Part shown: positions 1 through 6,109 of the stretch, in pieces
How positions within the stretch are numbered: the first letter of the stretch is position 1
Layout: each line of letters starts with the position of its first letter
Source: Pseudomonadota bacterium
GTDB taxonomy: Bacteria; Pseudomonadota; Alphaproteobacteria; Azospirillales; Azospirillaceae
Reading direction: 5' to 3'
Assembly: GCA_023412175.1 (NCBI GenBank)
Contig: JAEYOB010000805.1
Span: 1-7,480 of the forward strand
Length of the DNA: 7,480 bases
The notes under the pieces: model-generated
What the model was told of the DNA's origin: nothing
The model's database searches: none
The model's input: only the letters and a program-made list of their open reading frames with translations
Position numbers and translations under genes: made by a program

Positions 1-26
1 TCGATGGAAGCCTTCAAGCGCCGCCG

Positions 27-37
27 GTATGACATAC
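27..37. promoter_or_regulatory. Short palindrome GTATG-A-CATAC upstream of the dehydrogenase genes
   Basis: Two perfect 5-base arms (27-31 and 33-37) flank a single A, 80 bases before the beta-subunit start. Compact dyads of this kind are typical of one-component regulator operators, including GntR-type ones. An 11-base dyad can occur by chance, and no convincing -10/-35 pair is visible next to it, so an operator role is only a suggestion. Confidence 0.2.
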
Positions 38-40
38 TCC

Positions 41-60
41 GGCCGGGCCTCGGCCCGGTC
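41..60 (+). other. GC-rich hairpin in the 5' leader of the formate dehydrogenase operon
   Basis: Bases 41-48 pair with 53-60 (7 Watson-Crick pairs and one G-U) around a CTCG tetraloop. No T-tract follows, so it is not a canonical terminator. It could be the end of an upstream transcript or a leader structure of this operon. A second inverted repeat, CGAGTT (74-79) and AACTCG (87-92), sits between it and the ribosome binding site. Confidence 0.35.
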
Positions 61-104
61 TTGCCGGATGCCGCGAGTTACGAGAAAACTCGGAAAGAGA
101 CAAA

Positions 105-112
105 AGGGGAGG
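105..112 (+). promoter_or_regulatory. Ribosome binding site that fixes the beta-subunit start
   Basis: AGGGGAGG lies 5 bases before the ATG at 118. The reading frame is open back to an ATG at position 4, but this strong Shine-Dalgarno and the usual length of the family favour 118. Confidence 0.75.
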
Positions 113-117
113 CGGAC

Positions 118-1860
118 ATGGACACGGCGGTCGTTGCCAACAGGCGCGCCACACACCCCGGCGCCGGGCGCCGGAGCACACGGGCGCAGCCCAAGGGGCG
201 GCAGGTCGATCCGTCGGCGCTGGCCGAGGTGCAGGATCTTCTCGGCGACCGGTCCCGCCAGCGGGACCTGCTGATCGAGCACCTTCACCTGTTGCAGGAC
301 ACCCACCATTGCCTGCACGCCCGGCATCTTGCGGCGCTGGCGCAGGAGATGCGCCTCGCCCTGGTGGAGGTGTACGAGGTCGCGTCCTTCTACGCCCACT
401 TCGACATCGTCATGGACGATGAGGAAGCGCCGCCGCCGGTCACCGTGCGGGTGTGCGACAGCCTGTCCTGCTGCATGGCCGGCGGTGAGGCGCTGCTGGA
501 GCAACTGCCCGGCGCGCTCGGCTCCGGCGTGCGGGTGGTGCGCGCTCCCTGCATGGGCGGCTGCCACAACGCCCCGGCGGTCGCCATCGGCCATTCCCTG
601 TACGAGAACGCCACCGTCGAGAGCGTGGTGAAGGCGGTGGAGAGCGGCGACACCCATCCGCGCATCCCGGACTACATCGGCTTCGATGCCTACCGCGCCA
701 ACGGCGGCTATGCGTTGCTGGCCGAGTGCCTGGATGGGCGGCGCGAGGCCGAGGACATCCTGCACCGGCTGGAGGGCGCCAACCTGCGCGGGCTCGGCGG
801 CGCCGGCTTCCCGACCGGGCGCAAGTGGCGCTTCGTGCGGCACGAGGCCGGGCCGCGCCTGATGGCGGTCAACGGCGACGAGGGGGAGCCCGGAACCTTC
901 AAGGACCGCTTCCATCTGGAGACCGACCCGCACCGCTTCCTGGACGGCATGCTGATCGGCGCCTGGGTGATCGAGGCGACGGACGTCTACATCTACCTGC
1001 GCGACGAATACCCGCAGTGCCGCGAAATCCTGCGGCGGGAGATCGCCGTGATCGAGGCGGCCGGCCTCGCCCGCCACACCCGCATCCATCTGCGGCGCGG
1101 CGCCGGCGCCTACATCTGCGGCGAGGAATCGGCGATGCTGGAGAGCATCGAGGGCAAGCGCGGCCTGCCGCGCCACAAGCCGCCGTTCCCCTCGGTGGTC
1201 GGCCTGTTCGGCCGGCCGACGCTGATCAACAACGTCGAGACGCTGTTCTGGATCCGCGACATCGTCGAGAAGGGCGGCGAGTGGTGGGGCAGCTTCGGCC
1301 GCAATGGCCGGGCCGGCCTGCGCAGCTTCTCGGTCTCCGGCCACGTCAAGGAACCGGGCGTCAAGCTGGCCCCCGCCGGCATTACCATCCGTGAACTGAT
1401 CGACGAGCACTGCGGCGGCATGGCCGACGGGCACGAGTTCATCGGCTACCTGCCGGGCGGCGCCTCGGGCGGCATCCTGCCGGCGAGCATGGACGACATC
1501 CCGCTCGACTTCGGCACGCTGGAGAGCCATGGCTGCTTCATCGGCTCGGCGGCCGTCGTGGTGCTGTCGGACCAGGACGACATGCGCAAGGTCGTCCTGA
1601 ACCTGCTGTCCTTCTTCGAGGACGAGAGCTGCGGCCAGTGCACGCCCTGCCGTGTCGGCACCGAGAAGGCGGTGACGATGATCCGGCAGCCGGTCTGGGA
1701 CGAGCTGCTGCTCGACGAGCTGGCGGCGGTGATGGGCAGCGCCTCCATCTGCGGCCTGGGGCAGGCGGCGATGAATCCGCTGAGGAGTGCCCTGAAGCAC
1801 TTCCGGGACCGGCTGAACAACGCGGTAAGCAACGAAAAGAACCGGGAGGACGCGCCATGA
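118..1860 (+). CDS. fdh1B: NAD+-dependent formate dehydrogenase, beta subunit (NuoE-NuoF fusion)
   Basis: A 580-residue diaphorase subunit that takes electrons from the catalytic subunit and reduces NAD+ at FMN; cytoplasmic, with no signal peptide or membrane segment. After a basic N-terminal stretch (about 1-35), a helical region (35-100) and thioredoxin-like fold (105-175) form a NuoE module with C113-x4-C118 and C145-x3-C149 for a [2Fe-2S] cluster. The NuoF module follows: glycine-rich FMN/NADH motifs at 225-237 (GLGGAGFPTGRKW region) and 252-264 (NGDEGEPGTFKDR), ICGEES at 333-338, an SLBB-like region (about 403-490), and C505-x2-C508-x2-C511 with C545 for a [4Fe-4S] cluster. Length and N-terminus resemble, from memory, the beta subunit of Methylorubrum extorquens FDH1 (about 570 residues). 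FdsB of Cupriavidus/Rhodobacter has no complete NuoE part, which is supplied by separate FdsG. An in-frame ATG at 4 would add 38 residues but is less likely. The stop overlaps the alpha start. Confidence 0.93.
   Translation: MDTAVVANRRATHPGAGRRSTRAQPKGRQVDPSALAEVQDLLGDRSRQRDLLIEHLHLLQDTHHCLHARHLAALAQEMRLALVEVYEVASFYAHFDIVMDDEEAPPPVTVRVCDSLSCCMAGGEALLEQLPGALGSGVRVVRAPCMGGCHNAPAVAIGHSLYENATVESVVKAVESGDTHPRIPDYIGFDAYRANGGYALLAECLDGRREAEDILHRLEGANLRGLGGAGFPTGRKWRFVRHEAGPRLMAVNGDEGEPGTFKDRFHLETDPHRFLDGMLIGAWVIEATDVYIYLRDEYPQCREILRREIAVIEAAGLARHTRIHLRRGAGAYICGEESAMLESIEGKRGLPRHKPPFPSVVGLFGRPTLINNVETLFWIRDIVEKGGEWWGSFGRNGRAGLRSFSVSGHVKEPGVKLAPAGITIRELIDEHCGGMADGHEFIGYLPGGASGGILPASMDDIPLDFGTLESHGCFIGSAAVVVLSDQDDMRKVVLNLLSFFEDESCGQCTPCRVGTEKAVTMIRQPVWDELLLDELAAVMGSASICGLGQAAMNPLRSALKHFRDRLNNAVSNEKNREDAP
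1844..1860 (+). promoter_or_regulatory. Internal ribosome binding site and ATGA stop/start overlap
   Basis: GGGAGGA (1844-1850) sits 6 bases before ATG 1857-1859, which overlaps the upstream TGA 1858-1860. This indicates translational coupling and near-stoichiometric production of the beta and alpha subunits. Confidence 0.85.
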
Positions 1861-4610
1861 GCGGCCGAATCCACTTCCATCTCGACGGCCAGGAAGTCGA
1901 GGCGCGGCCGGGCGAAACCATCTGGCAGGTGGCGACGCGGCTCGGCACCGAGATCCCGCACCTCTGCCATTCCAGCCAGCCCGGCTACCGGTCCGACGGC
2001 AACTGCCGCGCCTGCATGGTCGAGGTCGAGGGGGAGCGCGTGCTGGCCGCCTCCTGCATGCGCAAGCCGACCTCGGGCATGTATGTCCGCACGGCGAGCG
2101 ACAAGGCCCGCCAGGCCCGCAAGATGGTGTTCGAACTGCTGGTCGGCGATCAGCCCGAGCGCGACAGGGCGCACGATCCGGACTCCCGCTTCTGGAACTG
2201 GGCGGACAAGGTCGGCGTGAGCGGGAGCCGCTTTCCGGAACGCGCCAAGCCGCCGGCAGAGGACTTCAGCCACCCGGCCATGGCGGTGCAGCTCGACGCC
2301 TGCATCCAGTGCAACCTGTGCGTCCGCGCCTGCCGCGAGGTCCAGGTCAACGACGTGATCGGCATGGCGCTGCGCGGGCACAACGAGAAGATCGTCTTCG
2401 ACTTCGACGACCCGATGGGCGACAGCACCTGCGTCGCCTGCGGCGAGTGCGTGCAGGCCTGCCCGACCGGCGCCCTGATGCCGAAGACCCAGATCGACCT
2501 GACGAACGGCATCTTCAAGGCGGCACCCGAGCGCACGGTCGACAGCGTCTGCCCCTATTGCGGCGTGGGCTGCCAGCTCACCTACAACATCAAGGACGAG
2601 ACGCTGCTGTCGGTGACCGGCCGCGACGGCCCGTCAAACCAAAGCCGGCTGTGCGTCAAGGGCCGCTTCGGCTTCGATTACATCCACCATCCGCACCGCC
2701 TGACCATGCCGCTGATCCGGCGCGAGGGCGTGTCGAAGCATGACGTGGACATCGACCCGGCCAACCCGCTGACCCATTTCCGCGAGGCCTCGTGGGAAGA
2801 GGCGCTGGACCGTGCGGCAACCGGCCTCAAGCGGACCCGCGACGCCCACGGCGGCAACGCGCTGGCCGGCTTCGGCTCGGCCAAGGGCTCGAACGAGGAG
2901 GCGTACCTGTTCCAGAAGCTGGTTCGCACCGGCTTCGGCACCAACAACGTGGACCACTGCACGCGGCTGTGCCACGCCTCCTCCGTGGCGGCGCTGATCG
3001 AAGGCATCGGCTCCGGCGCGGTCACCGCCCCCTTCATGGCGGCCGAGGACGCCGAGGTGATCGTCGTCATCGGCTCCAACCCGACCGAGAACCACCCGGT
3101 GGCCGCCACCTTCTTCAAGAACGCGGTGAAGAAGGGGGCCAAGCTGGTCGTCATGGACCCGCGCGGGCAGGCGCTGAAGCGCCACGCCACGCACATGATG
3201 CAGTTCAAGCCCGGCCGCGACGTGCCGATGCTGAACGCGCTGCTGAACGTCATCATCACCGAGGGGCTGTACGACGAGCGGTACGTCGCCGAGCACACCC
3301 AGGACTTCGCCGCGCTGAGGGAGCACATCGCCGCCTTCACGCCCGAGGCGATGGCACCGGTCTGCGGCATCGACGCCGACACCCTGCGCGCGGTGGCGCG
3401 GCTCTACGCGACCTCCAGGGCCTCGATCATCTTCTGGGGCATGGGCGTCTCGCAGCACACGCACGGAACCGACAACGTGCGCTGCCTGATCGCCCTGTCG
3501 CTGGTCACCGGCCACATCGGCCGTCCGGGCACCGGCCTGCACCCGCTGCGCGGCCAGAACAACGTCCAGGGCGCCTCCGACGCCGGGCTGATCCCGATGA
3601 TGTACCCGGACTATCGCCCGGTCGAGGATCCGGAGGTGCGCGCCTTCTACGAGGATTTCTGGCAGACCAGCCTCGATCCCAAGCGCGGGCTGACGGTGGT
3701 GGAGATCATGGACGCCATCCACGCCGGCAAGGTCCGCGGCATGTACGTCATGGGCGAGAACCCCGCGATGTCCGACCCCGACGTGGAGCACGCCCGCGAG
3801 GCGCTCGGCATGCTGGACCATCTGGTGGTGCAGGACCTCTTCCTCACCGAGACGGCCAAGTACGCCGACGTGGTGCTGCCGGCCTCCGCCTGGCCGGAGA
3901 AGACCGGCACGGTGACCAACACCAACCGCCAGGTGCAGCTCGGCCGGCAGGCGCTGCCGCCGCCGGGCGCGGCGCGGCAGGATCTGTGGATCATCAACGC
4001 CCTGGCGCGCGGCCTCGGCCTCGACTGGAGCTACGGGCACCCGCGCGAGGTGTTCGCCGAGATGAAGCGGGCGATGCGGTCGCTCGACAACATCACCTGG
4101 GAACGGCTGGAGCGCGAGCGCTCCGTCACCTATCCCAGCCTGTCGCCCGAGGATCCGGGGCAGGCGATCGTGTTCGGCGACGGGTTCCCCACGGCGACCG
4201 GCCGTGCCCGCTTCGTGCCCGCCGACGTGATCCCGCCGGCGGAGGAGCCGGACCAGGAGTTCCCTATGGTCCTGACGACCGGCCGTCAGCTCGAGCACTG
4301 GCACACCGGGTCGATGACCCGCCGCACCCAGGTGCTCGACGATATCGAGCCGGAGGCGGTGGCCTACATGAGCCCGGCCGACCTGCGCCGCATGGGAGCC
4401 AAGGGGGGCGACCGGGTGAAGGTCACCACCCGGCGCGGCGCCATCGAGTTGAAGGCGCGCTCGGACCATGCCGTGCCCTCGGGGCTGGTGTTCGTGCCCT
4501 TCTGCTACGCGGAAGCCGCGGCCAATGTGCTCACCAACCCCAAACTCGACCCGTTCGGCAAGATACCGGAGTTCAAGTTCGCAGCGGCCCGGATCGAGCC
4601 CGTCGCGTGA
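1857..4610 (+). CDS. fdh1A: Formate dehydrogenase, alpha (catalytic) subunit, bis-MGD and Fe-S protein
   Basis: A 917-residue subunit that oxidises formate to CO2 at a molybdenum or tungsten bis-MGD centre and passes electrons along Fe-S clusters to the beta subunit. An N-terminal NuoG-like [2Fe-2S] domain has C37, C50, C53 and C67. The double ferredoxin domain has C149/C152/C155/C159 and C192/C195/C198/C202. The catalytic core starts with C232-x2-C235-x3-C239 and C266 for the proximal [4Fe-4S] cluster, and K268 bridges towards the pterin. Active-site C372-H373 lies in DHCTRLCHASS. R565 in HPLRGQNNVQG is 193 residues further on, the same spacing as Sec140 to Arg333 in E. coli FdhF. The C-terminal MGD-binding domain (about 800-917) includes EHWHTGSMTRR. 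The active-site residue is Cys (TGC), not selenocysteine. The NuoG/FdsA His-Cys3 cluster motif expected near residues 95-120 is absent. No Tat signal is seen, consistent with a cytoplasmic NAD+-linked enzyme. Motifs match, from memory, FDH1 alpha of M. extorquens (a tungsten enzyme), but metal choice cannot be read here. Confidence 0.95.
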   Translation: MSGRIHFHLDGQEVEARPGETIWQVATRLGTEIPHLCHSSQPGYRSDGNCRACMVEVEGERVLAASCMRKPTSGMYVRTASDKARQARKMVFELLVGDQPERDRAHDPDSRFWNWADKVGVSGSRFPERAKPPAEDFSHPAMAVQLDACIQCNLCVRACREVQVNDVIGMALRGHNEKIVFDFDDPMGDSTCVACGECVQACPTGALMPKTQIDLTNGIFKAAPERTVDSVCPYCGVGCQLTYNIKDETLLSVTGRDGPSNQSRLCVKGRFGFDYIHHPHRLTMPLIRREGVSKHDVDIDPANPLTHFREASWEEALDRAATGLKRTRDAHGGNALAGFGSAKGSNEEAYLFQKLVRTGFGTNNVDHCTRLCHASSVAALIEGIGSGAVTAPFMAAEDAEVIVVIGSNPTENHPVAATFFKNAVKKGAKLVVMDPRGQALKRHATHMMQFKPGRDVPMLNALLNVIITEGLYDERYVAEHTQDFAALREHIAAFTPEAMAPVCGIDADTLRAVARLYATSRASIIFWGMGVSQHTHGTDNVRCLIALSLVTGHIGRPGTGLHPLRGQNNVQGASDAGLIPMMYPDYRPVEDPEVRAFYEDFWQTSLDPKRGLTVVEIMDAIHAGKVRGMYVMGENPAMSDPDVEHAREALGMLDHLVVQDLFLTETAKYADVVLPASAWPEKTGTVTNTNRQVQLGRQALPPPGAARQDLWIINALARGLGLDWSYGHPREVFAEMKRAMRSLDNITWERLERERSVTYPSLSPEDPGQAIVFGDGFPTATGRARFVPADVIPPAEEPDQEFPMVLTTGRQLEHWHTGSMTRRTQVLDDIEPEAVAYMSPADLRRMGAKGGDRVKVTTRRGAIELKARSDHAVPSGLVFVPFCYAEAAANVLTNPKLDPFGKIPEFKFAAARIEPVA

Positions 4611-4620
4611 TGCTTCGCGG

Positions 4621-4658
4621 CCTCCTCCTTCCCGCACGCCCGTGTGGGAAGGAGGGGG
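4621..4658. repeat. Long GC-rich palindrome between fdh1A and the iclR gene
   Basis: Bases 4624-4637 pair with 4642-4655 (13 Watson-Crick pairs and one G-U) around the 4-base loop GCCC. The stem can extend outward to 4621/4658 through one wobble pair. It begins 11 bases after the fdh1A stop. There is no T-tract, so it is not a canonical intrinsic terminator. The form (pyrimidine-rich arm, CGCACGCCCG-like centre, purine-rich arm) resembles the dispersed REP-like intergenic palindromes of many GC-rich proteobacteria, which may protect mRNA 3' ends or slow transcription. Only one copy is present here, so its repeat status is inference. Confidence 0.55.
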
Positions 4659-4687
4659 AACGGCGGCTCGAAGGAGCCATGGCAACC

Positions 4688-4693
4688 GGGAGG
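4688..4693 (+). promoter_or_regulatory. Ribosome binding site of the iclR gene
   Basis: GGGAGG lies 9 bases before ATG 4703. An in-frame ATG at 4679 also exists, but AAGGAG (4671-4676) is only 2 bases from it, too close for a good site, so 4703 is preferred. Confidence 0.6.
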
Positions 4694-4702
4694 GATAAGA
4701 CC

Positions 4703-5527
4703 ATGAATACGCAAACGTGCATGCAGGACGGCGGAGCGGGGACACCCGACCCGGCGGCGAAGGGGCAACTGGTCCAGTCCTTGTCCCGCGCGTTGAACAT
4801 CCTGACGATTCTGGGCGGTTCCGGCACACCCATGTGCCTCACGGCCGTCGCCGAGGCGGCGGGCCTGTCGCCATCGACCGCGCATCGCCTGCTCACCACC
4901 CTGGAACAGGAGCGCTATGTCCGTTTCGAACGTGGCAAGCGCGGCTGGTCGATCGGGCTGCAGGCGTACATGACCGGCATCAACTTTCTCAAGACCCGCA
5001 GCCTCGTCGATGCCGCCCGGCCGCGCATGCGCCGGCTGATGGAGGACATCAGCGAAGTCGTGAGCCTTGCGGTTGAGGAGAACGGAGAGGCGGTCTACCT
5101 GCACCGGGTCACCGGGCCGCGCATGGCCCAGGCGGCCGTTCCGGTGACGGAGCGCACGCTCCTCCATTGCTCGGCGGTGGGGAAGGCGTTGCTCGCCGGC
5201 ATGGCCGAGACCCGGGTTCAGGCCATCCTGACGGAACGCGGCATGCGGCAGTTCACGCGCACGACCGTATCCTCCCTGCCGGCGCTGCGGCAGGAGCTGA
5301 CGGTGATCCGTAGCCGGGGCTATGCCGTCGATCAGGAGGAACGGGTCTCCGGCCTGTGTTGCGTGGCGGCTCCCATATACGACGAGACGACGTCCGTCAT
5401 TGGTGCCGTGTCGTTGTCCGGCACCAGCCGTCGAATTGAGGATACCCGCGTCCGCGATCTCGGTGAGATGGTAAAGCGCACCGCTGCCGCAATCACGACG
5501 GAGATCGGTGGCCGATTACCGGTGTGA
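4703..5527 (+). CDS. IclR-family transcriptional regulator
   Basis: A 274-residue DNA-binding regulator of the usual IclR length plus a roughly 20-residue N-terminal tail. A winged helix-turn-helix spans about 23-85: SLSRALNILTIL is the typical first helix and LTAVAEAAGLSPSTAHRLLTTLE (46-68) the HTH. The C-terminal effector domain (about 100-265) has the family signatures LHCSAVGKALLA (154-165) and, further on, GYAVDQEERVSGLCCVAAPIYD. It lies 92 bases after the formate dehydrogenase genes and 582 bases before the oxlT gene, on the same strand, so it may regulate one or both. It could be co-transcribed with fdh1BA or started separately; no clear promoter is visible in the 92-base gap. IclR proteins usually sense small organic acids or aromatics, so an oxalate/formate-pathway metabolite is plausible but unproven. 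Family assignment is firm; target and ligand are unknown. Confidence 0.92.
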   Translation: MNTQTCMQDGGAGTPDPAAKGQLVQSLSRALNILTILGGSGTPMCLTAVAEAAGLSPSTAHRLLTTLEQERYVRFERGKRGWSIGLQAYMTGINFLKTRSLVDAARPRMRRLMEDISEVVSLAVEENGEAVYLHRVTGPRMAQAAVPVTERTLLHCSAVGKALLAGMAETRVQAILTERGMRQFTRTTVSSLPALRQELTVIRSRGYAVDQEERVSGLCCVAAPIYDETTSVIGAVSLSGTSRRIEDTRVRDLGEMVKRTAAAITTEIGGRLPV

Positions 5528-5775
5528 TCGGCGGGGCAAACGCCTTGTCTATTTCCCTTTTCAGATATGGATCCATTCTTGGCAGAAGCTCAGGCCGTAC
5601 TATTCCTATGGCGCGGCCTATTTTTATGTATAGGAAATGGTTTCCGCATGGTGGAAAAGCGGCATTTCGCATTTGCCTTCATGAAAAAATCCCGCCATCA
5701 TCGGCCTATGGAGGGTGTCTTGCCCTCCGTACCGGGTGGTTTCTTGACATTGCGTCTTGCGAGACCTTCTTTTCT
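5528..5775. other. Non-coding stretch after iclR, relatively AT-rich
   Basis: No credible gene is seen: the open frames here lack ribosome binding sites, show no recognisable protein features and run into the terminator at 5776. The stretch holds the perfect 10-base palindrome ATGGATCCAT (5567-5576), an inverted repeat TTCCTAT (5603-5609)/ATAGGAA (5630-5636), an IclR-like operator (5633-5645), and a small stem GGAGGG (5710-5715)/CCCTCC (5723-5728). Base composition is visibly less GC-rich than the flanking genes. Confidence 0.5.
5633..5645. promoter_or_regulatory. IclR-type operator candidate GGAAA-TGG-TTTCC
   Basis: A perfect 5+3+5 palindrome, followed by a further GGAAA (5653-5657) that could act as an extra half-site. 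IclR-family operators are commonly palindromes with GGAAA/TTTCC-type arms (for example the E. coli IclR and AllR sites). An iclR gene ends 105 bases upstream, which makes binding by that protein plausible. The position, about 300 bases before the predicted oxlT promoter, is far for simple repression. No promoter was identified immediately beside it. Confidence 0.4.
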
Positions 5776-5806
5776 GGCCGTGCTGCAAGCAGCACGGCCT
5801 TTTTTT
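5776..5806 (+). terminator. Strong rho-independent terminator
   Basis: A perfect 10-base stem, GGCCGTGCTG (5776-5785) pairing with CAGCACGGCC (5790-5799) around a CAAG loop, is followed at once by seven T (5800-5806). Polarity is + only, since the other side of the stem lacks a T-tract in minus-strand reading. It lies 249 bases beyond the iclR stop, so it ends either a long iclR 3' UTR or a separate small transcript, and it insulates the oxlT promoter from upstream transcription. Confidence 0.92.
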
Positions 5807-5909
5807 GTTCCTGGTTGCAGTTCCCGGCGAGGGGTTTTCAAGGACAGGGCAGAGCAATGCCTATCTAAAGGTGGGTGACCAAAAAGTCCGTGTTGCAAAC
5901 GGATTTTAA

Positions 5910-5925
5910 ATCTGGCATACCAGAT
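5910..5925. promoter_or_regulatory. Operator-like palindrome ATCTGGCATACCAGAT upstream of oxlT
   Basis: The two 6-base arms are perfectly inverted and the 4-base centre departs from full symmetry by one pair only. The TGG-n-ATACCA core resembles TGGTATACCA-type sites used by GntR-family (FCD class) regulators; assigning it to the neighbouring IclR protein is less natural. It overlaps the proposed -35 element of the oxlT promoter, where a bound protein could block or tune initiation. Confidence 0.5.
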
Positions 5926-5939
5926 GCCGTATATATAAC
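5912..5939 (+). promoter_or_regulatory. Predicted sigma-70-like promoter of oxlT
   Basis: The -10 element TATAAC (5934-5939) matches 5 of 6 consensus bases. At 16-base spacing the -35 is CTGGCA (5912-5917), 4 of 6. It is the best candidate between the terminator at 5776-5806 and the gene. Initiation would be near 5946, giving a leader of about 164 bases. Confidence 0.45.
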
Positions 5940-5964
5940 GCCAACGTTGCTGCTGTTTGCCCTT

Positions 5965-6043
5965 CGGTCTGAAACAGGCCGGCGCAATCGAAAACGGTAC
6001 CGCCCCGTAAAGAGCGGTCTGGGCTCGCCGACGCGGAAGACCG
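5965..6043 (+). promoter_or_regulatory. Structured 5' leader of oxlT with competing stems
   Basis: Three stems can be drawn in the predicted leader. Bases 5965-5971 pair with 5975-5981 around an AAA loop. ACCGC (5999-6003) pairs with GCGGT (6014-6018). CGGTCT (6015-6020) pairs with AGACCG (6038-6043). The last two share bases 6015-6018 and so exclude each other. I do not recognise a known riboswitch class, there is no T-tract terminator within the leader, and in GC-rich DNA such stems are not rare. Confidence 0.25.
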
Positions 6044-6098
6044 TCTGTCTCCGGCCCCAAAAAAGGACGCACCCGGTACCAACCATTGTATTTCCCAC

Positions 6099-6105
6099 GG
6101 GAGGG
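6099..6105 (+). promoter_or_regulatory. Ribosome binding site of oxlT
   Basis: GGGAGGG ends 4 bases before ATG 6110. It rules against the in-frame TTG at 6086, which would lie upstream of this site and has none of its own. Confidence 0.75.
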
Positions 6106-6109
6106 ACAT

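Noticed and set aside
4..117. In-frame N-terminal extension of the beta subunit from ATG at 4
   Set aside because: The ATG at 118 has a strong ribosome binding site and gives the expected family length; the extension shows no recognisable domain and covers the leader inverted repeats.
1638..1856. In-frame extension of the alpha subunit upstream of 1857
   Set aside because: It overlaps the conserved C-terminus of the beta subunit, whereas ATG 1857 has a good ribosome binding site and begins the NuoG-like [2Fe-2S] domain at the right distance.
2970..2972. Possible selenocysteine at the formate dehydrogenase active site
   Set aside because: The codon is TGC (Cys372), not TGA, so no selenocysteine insertion is needed.
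2634..4829. 731-codon open frame on the minus strand
   Set aside because: It is antisense to fdh1A, with low-complexity Arg/His/Gly-rich translation typical of GC-rich shadow frames; no family features.
5744..5749. Perfect -35 consensus TTGACA
   Set aside because: No -10 element at 16-18 bases (the sequence there is TTCTTT-like), and the terminator stem begins 27 bases later, so a promoter here makes little sense.
5524..5868. 114-codon (5524-5868) and 103-codon (5567-5878) open frames in the intergenic region
   Set aside because: No ribosome binding sites, no recognisable protein features, and both read straight through the strong terminator at 5776-5806.
6086..6109. TTG start giving an 8-residue longer OxlT
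   Set aside because: The ribosome binding site 6099-6105 lies inside this extension and points to ATG 6110.
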